In this document: piece after piece, positions 40,756 through 50,842 of the stretch
Layout: each line of letters starts with the position of its first letter
Numbering within the stretch: the stretch's first letter is position 1
Assembly: GCA_003116975.1 (NCBI GenBank)
Contig: BGKB01000010.1
Location: 248,001 to 312,000, forward strand
DNA: 64,000 bases
Reading direction: 5' to 3'
Source of the DNA: Aurantiochytrium sp. KH105
Taxonomy: Eukaryota; Sar; Bigyra; Thraustochytrida; Thraustochytriidae
The notes under the pieces: model-generated
Told to the model about the DNA's origin: nothing
What the model saw: only the letters and a program-made list of their open reading frames with translations
Databases searched by the model: none
Position numbers and translations under genes: made by a program

Positions 40756-42027
40756 GGACAATATGATTGAAGGAACCCGAATTACAATTTGGCTGTCGTT
40801 TTAGCCTCGGTTTTATTTTTTGTGACTTGTAGACACAGCACGGTGCAAAGGCCGACGACTCAGGAAAGGACTCAGCACAAGGTTTACCTCACTCGACGCC
40901 GCTCACTCAGGTTCTTTGATACCATACACGGAATTCCTTGTCTCAACACGGTTTTTCTGCTCGGCGTTTCCGCACTAGTTTTCACGATCGTCGCTTCGAA
41001 TCCTATTGATTATATCTGCAGCTGCTTGTAATGAAAGTGGGAAATACACCATCTTCGTAACGCATCTTTCAAAGTAAATTGGCCCACACAATGCGTCGAT
41101 CGTGCCACGGACGCTCGCTAGTAGTGGCCATGGTGGCTTCCGATTTGGCTTGCGGGACTCACTTCGTCTGCACACAACGCAACGTTTCTGAAAATCGAAC
41201 AAACTGTAGAATAGCAGTGGCTCATGGCGACGCTCTTGCTGCGCGACCAGCTTCCAGTTTGAAAACCGTAGTTTTACCTCGTCTTCAAGCTCAACTTCAA
41301 CAAGATCAGATCAATACATCAAATGAAGAATGATCCCCAAGTTTGAGACGCAATACGAAAAACACAAGTCTCCAGGGCGATAATCGATTCGATTTCCCGG
41401 TAGGCGTTTCTAGCATCCATCATATGAACAGGCAGCCTTCAGCGCGATGAAAAGCTTCGGAATTTCGCTCATGGCGTTTTTGGTCCTCGTCGCCGATCGT
41501 GTGCGGCTCGATTTTGAATTGCGAATTTGAATATGTGGCCTCGTTTGCACCTAGTATCTCCAAGTCTTGCCTCGCATACTACAGCCAAAACAGATTGCCA
41601 CGCGACGAGCTCGGCGCGCCGCGCCGCGCGCGCGCCCCTTTCCTCGATTTCTTTCCGCCTCCCTCTCTTCTCCCAGCTGCAGACGCCGCGTGAGACCAGA
41701 ACCCTAGGACCAGAACCCGCTTCATGCGGCCATCTTGAAGTTGGTCTCGGCGCGCTCTCCGACGGCACGATGCGTTCTGCAGCGCAAAATCCAACGGCAG
41801 TGATGCGAACATAATGGCTTTCGGGCGAGGCTCGGAGCTAGCTGCGTTCGTAGCAGTAAGTTCTTCGGTTCACGCGTTGGGCGACGGACGGCCCTGCGAC
41901 AGACTTGCCGGGTGCGTTCCGCACCACACCGCGGGTTCTGCTCGGCAGCTCAGCAAAGAAGAGAGCGATAGCTACCCGGCCGGTGACTGGGCGGGCGAGC
42001 TCGCCGCAAACCACAATCACCAGCACC
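40756..42027. other. Spacer between F-box-like genes 1 and 2
   Basis: About 1.27 kb. An 80-codon frame from ATG 41091 is present but has no recognisable feature and is probably chance. The segment from about 41,600 is GC-rich and likely the promoter of gene 2. No remnant of a fourth paralogue is visible. Confidence 0.45.
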
Positions 42028-44049
42028 ATGAGCTACTTTAGGCGCTCGAACCAGCCGAAGGAGCTAGTGATCCCGTCTTCGTTCGATGTGACCACCGCAT
42101 TTCGCTTCGCTAGTACAGGGTCGCGTCGAACGGCCAACCAGTTCAACTTAAGTTCCCAAGTGAAATTGCGCAGGCAGTTATCTGCCATCTTTGACCCGGA
42201 TGATGGGCCTCCACCGGTGGGACACTCGGCACGACAAGTTGCCAAGATAGCTATTGCCGTGGGGCTGCTGTCCCAAACGATGGTCGACTTGGCCGAAGTT
42301 GCTGTCGAGAAGGGCCATCCACGAGCCAAGTGGTCCGGAACTGCCGAAGCTGCTTTCGAGGCCCTGAAGAATAATACTCTTTGGCCCGTGAAGGCGTTTT
42401 GGCCTCGACTAGGTCTCGCCCAAGAAGAGAGCTTGCCCTCAACAAGCTCAGCAGCACCTACCGCAGACGCAGGGACGTTCCGGTCACAGGGTTTCGGCAA
42501 GCCGTTTCCCGAGTTTATTCTGACCAGGATGATGGATTTTTGTGATGAAAAGTCGTTTCTCGCACTTGTAAAGACCTGCAAAGCGCACAGCGGCTTTGCA
42601 GATACCCATGGGAAGGAAATCATGCTGTCCTCGCGCCTTGTGTCAATCTTCATGAGGGAACGGAACTGGATCGGGGTTCAGCTTCCTCCGCCCGGCTTTA
42701 CACCACGCGGGTTTCTCGAAATGCTAGCGTCCGGCGCTTGCGCAGAGTGTGGGAAAAATGGCTTCGACACTGCTTGCGATGCTGGTGTGCAAATGCCTCT
42801 GTGCTTTCAGTGCAGGAAAATGGGCTCTCGCCACCTCGTTGATTGCAAGAGCGAGATCCGGTCAATCTGCATGTTGACTGTAGGCCTGATGGCGCCTTCC
42901 TTCAAGACATGTCCTGGTCTCTCTGGATATACCTGGGGAACATTGCGCACCGCGCGCTGGCGACGTGACCTGCTCTGGCTTGCACGTGATAACGCAAAGG
43001 CTAAAACACACAAGGAAAATGAAAGTCGAAGGGAGTCAGCTCGCGCAAAGAAGCGCGCGCGCGCAGTGAAGCGCTTTGCAAAGGTCTTAGAGGCCGAGCC
43101 TGATTGGCTCAAGGAGCATCACGTCTTTGACCGAATTGCCGCCGGGGAACTGGGCGTTGTCAAGGATCACGATGAGATCCTCAGCGAGCTTCAAAACACC
43201 ATGGCGCGCGACAAGGCTCTGCATGATCCGAAAGATCAGCTGCATCCGCTCACAAAGAGAGCCATCGACCGGAAAAGGTTATTACTCTCGAAGGCCGACG
43301 TTGCGCCAAACTTGATTCGCGAAGCCTTGGAGAGGTTCAGTGAAGCTTTGTACAAGTCAAAGGCGTCGGATGAAGCTGTTGTGGAGCGCTTGCGGCGTTT
43401 TGATTTCTTGCGTGCCGCACGACTTGCGGTGGATGACTGGATTGTACTTTTGCTACCAACGCGAGATGAGCGTCTAGCGTGGATGAAAGCTGATTGCAAT
43501 TCTATCGATTTTGATAAGATAGTCACATACTGCAGCTACACTACTTCAGTCAATCAGATCGCGGACCCGTGCAAGGACTATATTATCTTCAGAGATCGCA
43601 TTGGTTTCTCGATGAACAGACCAATGTTGTGGACTGAGACCAAGAAAAAGATTATGGATGCAGTGGAGCGACTGAATCTTGTCCACGAGTACCTTGAGGA
43701 AACGCATTCCGGTTCAAAGAAACTCTCCTTTGACGAGGTCACCAACGACCTCCAAATACGGCATTTCACGACTGGTTTTAAGTTTCATCAAGGCTTGAAC
43801 GACGCTGAAATAATTCGGAGAAGGATCCGTCAACTGCGAGACTTGGTTGCGCAGAGGAAGGCTTGTGATGTAGCTGAGCTCGAAAAGGGAGTTTGTTATG
43901 TGAAACGTGAAGGAGGATCTTCTTCTGCAACGCTTCAAAGCATTGGGTCTCGCTCTCAAACAAGCTTGAAGCGGGAGCGAGAAAGCGAAGATGAAAGCAC
44001 AGACGACGACGGGTGCTGCCGCCGCAAACGTAGTCATCCATCCCGCTGA
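42028..44049 (+). CDS. F-box-like/CxxC protein, tandem family member 2
   Basis: 673 residues from ATG 42028 (CACC before). Same plan as members 1 and 3: LFDPDDGPP-type N-terminal module and WSG; F-box-like segment (about 160-203, FPEFILTRMMDFCDEKSFL); QLPPPGFTPRGF; CxxC pairs (about 238-270, CAEC ... CFQC); LLWLARD then a KKRARA basic patch; DWLKEH; LHPLTKRAIDRKR. It is closest to member 1 by shared words (DEKS, DWLKEH, KKRARA), so 1 and 2 look like the more recent pair. The C-terminal tail is Ser/Lys/Arg-rich with SRSQTSLKRERESED, a possible nuclear-localisation and phosphorylation region. Substrate-receptor role in ubiquitin ligation is inference. Confidence 0.72.
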   Translation: MSYFRRSNQPKELVIPSSFDVTTAFRFASTGSRRTANQFNLSSQVKLRRQLSAIFDPDDGPPPVGHSARQVAKIAIAVGLLSQTMVDLAEVAVEKGHPRAKWSGTAEAAFEALKNNTLWPVKAFWPRLGLAQEESLPSTSSAAPTADAGTFRSQGFGKPFPEFILTRMMDFCDEKSFLALVKTCKAHSGFADTHGKEIMLSSRLVSIFMRERNWIGVQLPPPGFTPRGFLEMLASGACAECGKNGFDTACDAGVQMPLCFQCRKMGSRHLVDCKSEIRSICMLTVGLMAPSFKTCPGLSGYTWGTLRTARWRRDLLWLARDNAKAKTHKENESRRESARAKKRARAVKRFAKVLEAEPDWLKEHHVFDRIAAGELGVVKDHDEILSELQNTMARDKALHDPKDQLHPLTKRAIDRKRLLLSKADVAPNLIREALERFSEALYKSKASDEAVVERLRRFDFLRAARLAVDDWIVLLLPTRDERLAWMKADCNSIDFDKIVTYCSYTTSVNQIADPCKDYIIFRDRIGFSMNRPMLWTETKKKIMDAVERLNLVHEYLEETHSGSKKLSFDEVTNDLQIRHFTTGFKFHQGLNDAEIIRRRIRQLRDLVAQRKACDVAELEKGVCYVKREGGSSSATLQSIGSRSQTSLKRERESEDESTDDDGCCRRKRSHPSR

Positions 44050-44517
44050 TTCTGCGTGATCTCAATTTTTTAAAACTTAAAATATATGTTGTTATTGTTG
44101 AAAGTCTTTGCAAGCAAAAGTCGTGTCTTGAGCAGCGCTTATTGTACAGATTTGGTGTCAAATGAAATGGTCTAAACGAGTGAGACGCCCGGGGCCCGGC
44201 CCGGATTTTTCCAGATCGACCAAGCAAGGTGAATTTAGTACATTGTTACTACGTATGAAAAAAAATGAAGGAACGAACGATTGCGGCAGGCCGGCCAGGC
44301 TGGCGAGTGTTCAGATTCGCTTTGACGTCTCGGCGCCGGCCGCACTTGCGCGCAGAGTACGGCGCAGGCGCGCGTGCGCGCCACACATCGTGCGCTGGGT
44401 CAAGCACGCGCGCGCGTCTTGAAGACGGCGAAATCAGGACTTCGCGCCCCAGTCGTACGGGAGCGAGAAAATCCAAAGACCTATTGCGCAGCCACAGTTT
44501 TCGAGCAAGCTCACGCA
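44050..44517. other. Spacer between F-box-like genes 2 and 3
   Basis: 468 bases. AT-rich at first, GC-rich from about 44,280. No gene seen. Confidence 0.5.
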
Positions 44518-46425
44518 ATGCTGACGCCTCCGAGCACGGATGCCGTCGCGGCTACCTTTTCCGCTGCGTCAACGATGTGCAAGGGCCGGCCGCAGATGAT
44601 TTTTCTTCAAGACGGCGAGTTCATTCCCGCGCGGATTCTGGGCGAGCGTGTGAAAGGTCTCTTTGATCCTCGAGACAGACCCTTTTCGAAGATTCCAACG
44701 GCAAAGGCCGCTGTCAAGGCGGCCTTGGCCGTTGGCCTCACGACTGGGCCTATGATATCTCTTGCAGAAAAGGCAATTGCCGATGGCCACCCTCGGCCTG
44801 CATGGTCCGGTCCCGCTGAGGCTTCTCTGGAGACCTTGGAAAAGGGCGAAACCTGGCCCTCGAGCGCCTTTTGGCTAAAACTCGGTGCTAACTCACAAGA
44901 AGAGGCAGCGCCGTCCAGTCCTAATTGCCCCGCGCTTGCAAAGAGGCCGGTGAGCTCTGATTTCCCCACGCCCGCAAAGAGAATCAAAAAGGCACCAACC
45001 CTGCCCCCATCAACAACATCGTTTCCAGAATTCCTTCTCTCGAAGTTGCTTGATCTCTGCAATGTGGAAAGTGTTTTGGCTCTCGCCGATACCTGCAAGG
45101 TGCACGCCAGATTCCTGGACAGACACTGGCAAAAGATCATGGAAAATGCTAGTGTCGTAAAAGTGTTCATGTCGCGCCGCCTGGACATGCAAGTTCGTTT
45201 ACCCCCGCCTGGATTTACACCCCGTGCATTCATCACGATGCTCGCAACGAATGCTTGCGCAGGATGCGGGCGCGAGGCGTCTGACGCTGGGTATATTCAT
45301 GTGCCTGCCTGCAAAGCTTGCTCGGGTCTGTACGCCGGTATTTTCGTGCCGCAAAAGGACATTCCCAAGTTCTGCATGGAGCGAGTGGGTAAGCTCGCTC
45401 CAGCCTACACAGTACAAATACGCCGTCGGCCTTACCAGGTGTACGCCAATATGCGATGGTCGGGGGATCTTCGGTGGCTTGCGCGCGACAACCCTGATCA
45501 GCTCGCGCATGAGGAAAGCAAGGCCCGGCGCGGAAAGACCCGAGTAGAAAAGCGCTCTCGTGCTGTTGATCGCTTAAGGAAACTTCTCGATAGGGTACCC
45601 GACTGGCTTGCAGACCATCCTGTGTTCGATCAAATAATGACCGGGAAACTTGGGGTTGTCAAAGACAAAGAAATAATACTTGAGGAATTGCGTAGTGCAA
45701 TGCTTCGCGAGGATGAGACAAAGATTGTAGATGACACGCTGCATCCACTGACGTGGAAAGTCCTGGACAAAAGAAAGTACATCTTCTCGGGAGACTCTGT
45801 GGCTTGCACAACAGTAAATGATGCTTTGAAAGAAATGAACACGACAGATGAGGCCTCCGCAAAAGTCCTCCGTAACATGCCAGCCGATGCAACCGTCTCT
45901 GATTGTGTTCATTTTCTTCTTCCCGACCCTGAGCGGCGCGAGAAGGTTCTTGCAGCATGCAACAACTTGCAGCCTTCCACGTTCGCTCATAGGTATCTTT
46001 CAGACCACGCGTCACGTTCTGGTTTGCTCTGCGCCCTAGAAGGCCGACCGGAGCCGACGATGATGGTGTGGAGCCAACTCCGCCCCAGGTTGGGAAACAT
46101 AACAGCTCGTGTGAAACTATATCGAAACGTCTTCAACAAAGTACAGACAGAGATGCACACGAAGTATGATTGGGCACAGTGTGAACTGGCATTGAAACGG
46201 TACTTTAACGTCGAGGAACATGATGAGCCACTTCGTGAGCAAGATTGTATGAAAGTCGTTCAATCGTGGTTTGACAGCCGGCGGAATATTGAAAGCCGGC
46301 GGAATATGAAAAATCGTGTATGCCAATGCGGCAGACCTAGTGCGGCTGCATGTGTATTGGGCAAGTGCGGTCACTGCTGCCGTAATCAACTACCGATGAA
46401 CCGTACGTGCCCTAGACATGCATGA
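44518..46425 (+). CDS. F-box-like/CxxC protein, tandem family member 3, with Cys-rich tail
   Basis: 635 residues from ATG 44518. It has the family plan (LFDPRDRPF and WSG; F-box-like segment about 169-205, FPEFLLSKLLDLCNVESVL; RLPPPGFTPRAF; CxxC pairs about 245-275, CAGC ... CKAC; LRWLARD; a KRSRA patch; DWLADH; LHPLTWKVLDKRK) but is more diverged than members 1 and 2. Its C-terminus differs completely: the last 36 or so residues hold CQCG, ACVLGKCGHCC and TCPRHA, at least seven Cys plus His, which looks like an added zinc-binding or RING-type-remnant module. If that tail works as a ligase module, this paralogue could act without a separate RING partner; this is speculation. Confidence 0.72.
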   Translation: MLTPPSTDAVAATFSAASTMCKGRPQMIFLQDGEFIPARILGERVKGLFDPRDRPFSKIPTAKAAVKAALAVGLTTGPMISLAEKAIADGHPRPAWSGPAEASLETLEKGETWPSSAFWLKLGANSQEEAAPSSPNCPALAKRPVSSDFPTPAKRIKKAPTLPPSTTSFPEFLLSKLLDLCNVESVLALADTCKVHARFLDRHWQKIMENASVVKVFMSRRLDMQVRLPPPGFTPRAFITMLATNACAGCGREASDAGYIHVPACKACSGLYAGIFVPQKDIPKFCMERVGKLAPAYTVQIRRRPYQVYANMRWSGDLRWLARDNPDQLAHEESKARRGKTRVEKRSRAVDRLRKLLDRVPDWLADHPVFDQIMTGKLGVVKDKEIILEELRSAMLREDETKIVDDTLHPLTWKVLDKRKYIFSGDSVACTTVNDALKEMNTTDEASAKVLRNMPADATVSDCVHFLLPDPERREKVLAACNNLQPSTFAHRYLSDHASRSGLLCALEGRPEPTMMVWSQLRPRLGNITARVKLYRNVFNKVQTEMHTKYDWAQCELALKRYFNVEEHDEPLREQDCMKVVQSWFDSRRNIESRRNMKNRVCQCGRPSAAACVLGKCGHCCRNQLPMNRTCPRHA

Positions 46426-47303
46426 AAGATACTGATATTGATTTTTATCGCGATGAGGGGTTTCGTAAAGACTTCAGATGCTCTTATCTGCCAGCGAGGA
46501 CTAGAACACGGCGGTCATGGGAAAGGATTCAAACACGCCAAGGGCGGCTGGGATTCACGGCGGCAGCCCGCACTGCCGCTGCCGCACCGATCGTTTCCTT
46601 TCGAACGAATCTCCTCGCCACAATCGCTCAACGAGCTCCTTCGCCCCGCAGCAGCAGCTTGGCAGTAGAAATCCTGGTCGCAGTGCAGTTTGGACTTGCG
46701 CAACCCAGACCCACCAAGCAGTGCGGGCATGCCCGACACTGCCATTAATTGCTCTAGTGGCCACGGCCGCGGCGCGCCGCAACGCGACGCGGAGAGTGCC
46801 CCCTCCGAGGTTCCGCCGGTTTCCCCGCAAGCGTTCGCGCACAGCTCCGCCTCGGCGGCCGCGACGCGCAACGGACCTCATTGGGGGGCACCGCGCGAGT
46901 CTCTCTCGGCCCCTTCTGACCGAGTCCTTCTCCTCTTTTGCATCAGCCAATAGCAGGGTCTGAAAAGCGACATAAAAAGCCTGGCCCGAGTCCACGATCG
47001 ATCGATCGGCCGACCGACCGATCGCCGCGGGCCCGCCTCCGACGGTCCTCCGGCCCCGCCTCGCCCCGCCTGAAGCGCGCAGTACCTCGCCGCGGCAAAG
47101 CTGCCCTACCGCCGCCCGCACGGGTGCACAGCACAGCGCAGGACAGCGGCACAGCACCGCACGGTGGGACCCGGGAGTTGCTAGCACGTTTTGGAGCAGG
47201 GCGGATTCTTTTCTTTCTGTTATGTTATACTAGTTACTACTCTGACACTGTGAATGGCGAGGCTGGGAAGCGCGCATGTGCATGCTTTCTTTCACCCGCT
47301 GCA

Positions 47304-47325
47304 TGCAGTGCCTCGAGGCACTGCA
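47304..47325. repeat. Perfect 22-bp palindrome
   Basis: TGCAGTGCCTC followed directly by its exact complement, centred on a CTCGAG site, 36 bases upstream of the ATG at 47361. Confidence 0.9.
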
Positions 47326-47360
47326 CAGCTCAGCTCGTTGTGCGCGAAGCGTGAAGATGC

Positions 47361-47787
47361 ATGCACGAGGAGAAGGCGCAGGTCGTCGACCGTGCGAGCG
47401 GCCCGAGCAAGCAAAACCTGAATAGCGAGCATCCTGATCTCGAAGAAGGAAAAGAAGAAGAAGAAGAAGAAGAAGAGAAAGACCGTGAGCCTGGCAGCGT
47501 TGAGAGCGATGCCGGCAGGACGAGAAGCGATTCGGATGACGGTGGCGCGCATGAACTCGAGGGCGCAGCCACGACGCCTCGCCGCTGCGCGGGGCTCTGT
47601 GGAACGGGAGCAGAAGACGCGCGCAGCTTCGGTCTTCATCGGCAAGAAACAGCACTCCGTGCAGGCTTCGGCGCTGCCCGTGGATACGCGCGGCGAGTTC
47701 ATGTTCTCCAAGACCGAGGAAGTCGCTGAGTCTCCGCGAAGCAAAGAGCAGCGCGCTGCCGACGAGGACGACCTCTTGCACCTCTAA
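47361..47787 (+). CDS. Doubtful small acidic protein gene, possibly two exons
   Basis: An ATG at 47361 opens an acidic frame with a Glu run. At 47485 a donor-like GTGAGC occurs and an acceptor CAG ends at 47518. Joining 47361-47484 to 47519-47787 keeps frame and gives 130 residues ending DEDDLLHL, a normal-looking soluble C-terminus (with VFIGKKQHSVQASALPVD and GEFMFSKTEE before it). The implied intron would be only 34 bases, very short, so the alternative is a single-exon 92-residue frame from the ATG at 47509. No family recognised. Minus-strand frames also cross this region. Confidence 0.33.
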
Positions 47788-48261
47788 ATAGTAGGACATC
47801 AGCATGAGCGCCATCCGCGTCGCGATGTTGCCTCTTGTAGCATAGTTCGTACCACGTACACTACCTACGTGCCTGTCTCCCAAGGCGTTCACTATGCATC
47901 GACATGTGACGATGCATGCGATCGATGCTCATGTGCATTTCGTTGCGCTGTCGATGCAATAAAATGACAACTGCCACTCCACTCCATCATCGTCGCCCTA
48001 CCGTTCATGCACCCCGATAGGCCAGGCTAGGCTTGCAGCCACGCTCGCTCGCACGCACGCATGACTAGCATCCGCTCGTGCGTCGCTATGCTTTCTGGCC
48101 GCCCCCTGGCACCTCTTGTACATACATAACATTCACAGTCAATTTATCTATCACCTAGGCTACTTCAAATTCACCACTGTGCCCTCGCATCCACCGAGCA
48201 AGCCGCCCTCCCCGGCACGTGTCGTGCCTCGTGGCCTCTCTCCGTCCCGCCCGGGCCGACC

Positions 48262-48263
<2 letters not shown>

Positions 48264-48298
<35 letters not shown>
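48264..48298. repeat. (CAG)n trinucleotide array
   Basis: About eleven CAG units, upstream of the three-exon gene and probably outside its coding part. Confidence 0.92.
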
Positions 48299-48929
48299 CA
48301 GCTGGCTGGCTGGCCCATCCCCCGCTTCGCACCTTGTGCCGCCGCCGCCGCTGCCGCTGCTACAAAAACCCCTCGCCGTCGACGTGCCCCGGTCCCGGCG
48401 CCGCTGCTGCTTCTTTCTGCCAGCCTCCCTCCACCCAGGTCGCACTGGGCGCAGGCGCAGGCGCCGCCGCTCCGCGCACTCGCTGGTCACTCGCTCACTG
48501 CCCGCCGCGGTTCGCGGCCGTCGCTCCCCGCGTCCCAAGCTCGACGCAGGCGGCCGCAGCAGCAGCGGCGGCAGCGCCAGCGAGGCTGCAGGCAGCGACG
48601 TCCCGCGCGGCTGGAGCTGCGGCTGCACGGCTTGCAGGCGCTGCGCTGGCGCTGGAGCTGCTGGTGCTGGAGCTGCAGCTGGTGCTGGAGCTGCTGGTGC
48701 TTGCGCGCGTGCGTCATTGGCCGCTGCAATTGCGAAGGTGTGCCCGCTGCAGAGCAGAGCAGGGCAGGGCAGGGCAGGGCAGGAGAGCAGCGCAGAGCAA
48801 ACCGTGAACGCGCGACGCGGCGGCTGCAAGAGAGGGCGCCGGGCGCAGCGAGCGGGGGCAGGGAGAGCGAGGAGGGGAGAGCGCGCGAGAGAGCGAGAGA
48901 GCGCGCGAAGGCGCCCGACGTCGACGACC

Positions 48930-50086
48930 ATGGACACGAGCTTCCAGGATGTCTTTGCCAGGTTCGCCTGCGACGCCACCGCAGGGTACGTTGCTCGACG
49001 CTCGACCTGGCGGAGCGGTAGCAGAAGGACGAGGCACGCCGCGGAGCGAGCGAGCGAGCGAGCGGTAAACCATGGCTCGTTAGCGCGAGAACTCGGTGGC
49101 TCGTGTTTCGCATGCATGCTCGAGCGAACAGACCGAACTGACGAAATGTAAAATCTTGATGGCACAGTGCAATCGCGGGCGCGACAGTGACCCCCGTCGT
49201 GAGTGCCGTGGATCGCGCCCTGGCAGAGAGCGCATCCGGAAAGGGAAGCCTTTGGCCTAGCTTCTTTGCCGCTTTGCGCGAGTACGCTGCCAGGCCCATC
49301 GCTTACCTCAAAGGTCCCCAATTCTTTTACGTTTGGGCCGTCTATGGCGGCACGTATTGTGCGGCCAACTTGGTCGACACCGTGTGCGGCTTGCGCAAGG
49401 TATGTTATTAGCCCCTGAATCCACTTGCTTTGCTCACACCAAACGCTCCATACTCCTCTCTCTCCCGACACTTGATGCGTTCTCCTGTTCTCGCAATCAC
49501 CCGAAAGGTCCAGCCAGCTGACTCGCCTCCTCTCGATCCGTCATTCTGATCGCTTTCATCAACACTTCTTGCACAGGTTGACCCGGCCATGCCCAAGCTT
49601 GCCACCACGACCGCAACCAACACTGTTGCCTCCATGATGAAGGATCGCGCCTTTGCGCAGCTCTTTGGCACCTCGGTGGCCTCTGGCGTTCCACCGGCAG
49701 CTTACGCTGCCTGGCTCAGCCGTGATGCCGTCTCGATGAGTTGCTTCTTCACCTTGCCGCCCATCGTTGGCGGCATGCTCAGCGAGTACACCGAGAATGG
49801 ATACTATTACGCGCAGGTCACACTTCCGCTCGCTGTGCAATTCCTCACGAGTCCGATTCACTTGCTGGGATACAACATTTACAACCAGCCAAACGCCACC
49901 GTCGCCAGCAGGATTGCTTTCATGCGCAAGGACTACTTGCGAAGCGTCGCCTTGCGTTGCGTGCGCCAGGCCCCGCCTTGGTCGTTCGGTACCATTGGAA
50001 ACACCGAGATCAAGGGCAAACTTCAGCGGGCTGCCGGCCTCAAGCCTCTCGTGCCCAGCACTCCTGTCTACCATGTTAGCGGATAA
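48930..50086 (+). CDS. Three-exon gene, conserved-looking integral membrane protein of unknown function
   Basis: Exons 48930-48985, 49168-49399 and 49577-50086 give 265 residues. Donors are GTACGT and GTATGT, acceptors CACAG and GCACAG, and the phases match (2, then 0). The ATG has ACC before and G after. The protein shows YLKGPQFFYVWAVYGGTYCAANLVD, then MKDRAFAQLFG, a run around RDAVSMSCFFTLPPIVG, and a C-terminal half with another hydrophobic stretch (VTLPLAVQFLTSPIHLLGYNIY). Three to five membrane spans are possible. The style resembles small multi-pass organelle proteins, perhaps mitochondrial, but that is a guess and no catalytic motif is visible. It shows that introns occur in this genome. 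Confidence 0.78.
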
Positions 50087-50494
50087 GCGAGAAGCGTTGT
50101 CGCTCTCGATTGATGCTTCTGCTGTCGCAATTAGGTCCGTAATGAAAAACATGAAGAGATACATGTACGATGAAAAATCTAAAGGGCGGGAGGCCTGTGT
50201 GTATTCGGACGAGACACACGAAGAGAGATGCGTATCTTTCTTTGTACACTGGGTTGCTGGACCTGTCGAGAGTCAACCGCCCCATTTCGTTCCTACGCTT
50301 GTCTCTCTGCACGTCTCTCCGCCAGTGAAGTGCACTGACTGCATGAAGCTGCAGCGTTCCTTTTGGGGTTCAAAAAATTAAACCGTACTTGGCCCTACAA
50401 CCAAACTCTCATTCTTTTTCCAATTCAAGCTACGTTCATTTTCTTTTCTCTTCTTTTCTCTTGGTTGGCGAGTCTTACAACTCAAGCTAGGGCC
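50087..50494. other. Convergent 3' spacer
   Basis: About 400 bases after the three-exon gene. No coding signal beyond its 3' untranslated region. Confidence 0.5.
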
Positions 50495-50668
50495 TGCGTA
50501 CGTTCTTTACCAGCCTACGTTCACTTTTTTCCTTTCTTGGACACTCTTGAGCTGAAGACTACCCAGCTGGAAAAAACCATCCTCGCGGCTCGCGAAGGCA
50601 ATCGAAAAATGGCAAATGGGCCTAAAGATTGTCACCGAAAGCAAATCCCGCCACTGGAGCGGGCTCTC
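50495..50668. repeat. Tandem duplication, unit 1 (non-coding copy of a gene 3' end)
   Basis: This 174-base unit is a diverged direct copy of 50669-50842. Read on the minus strand it still encodes most of the final residues of the neighbouring gene (PLQWRDLLSVTIF, CHFSIAFASRE, SLQLKSV), but the stop codon of unit 2 is changed to CAA and the copy lies downstream of that stop, so it sits in the 3' untranslated region. Confidence 0.92.
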
Positions 50669-50842
50669 TACGTATGTTCTTTACTGGCCTACGTTCACTT
50701 TTTCCCATTCTTAAACACTCTTGAGCTGAAGACTATCCAGCTGGAAAAGACCGTACTCGCGGCTCGCAAAGGCAATCGAAAAATGGCAAATGGGCCCAAA
50801 GATTGTCACCGAAAGCAAATCCCGCCACTGGAGCGGGCCCTC
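50669..50842. repeat. Tandem duplication, unit 2 (coding copy)
   Basis: Period 174 relative to unit 1. It contains the last 43 or so codons and stop of the membrane protein gene at 50711-51736 on the minus strand. Confidence 0.92.

Larger units (their letters stand above)
46426..48929. other. GC-rich spacer, 2.5 kb
   Basis: Apart from the doubtful small gene at 47361-47787, I support no coding sequence. It includes a 22-bp palindrome at 47304-47325, a GAA-rich run near 47450-47480 and a (CAG)n array at 48264-48298. The 48,300-48,930 part is probably promoter and leader of the three-exon gene that follows. Confidence 0.5.

Noticed and set aside
41091-41333. 80-codon frame between F-box-like genes 1 and 2
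   Set aside because: No domain, ordinary chance length, and no similarity by eye to the flanking family.
41905-42027. Upstream extensions of the F-box-like genes to non-ATG codons
   Set aside because: The same problem affects all three genes (GTG or TTG only). Eukaryotic starts at the first ATG give three proteins of similar length that align from near the start.
48155-49471. 438-codon minus-strand frame
   Set aside because: It lies opposite the three-exon gene and a (CAG)n array. Its content is Ala/Arg/Ser-rich mirror sequence, while the plus strand has matched splice sites and phases.
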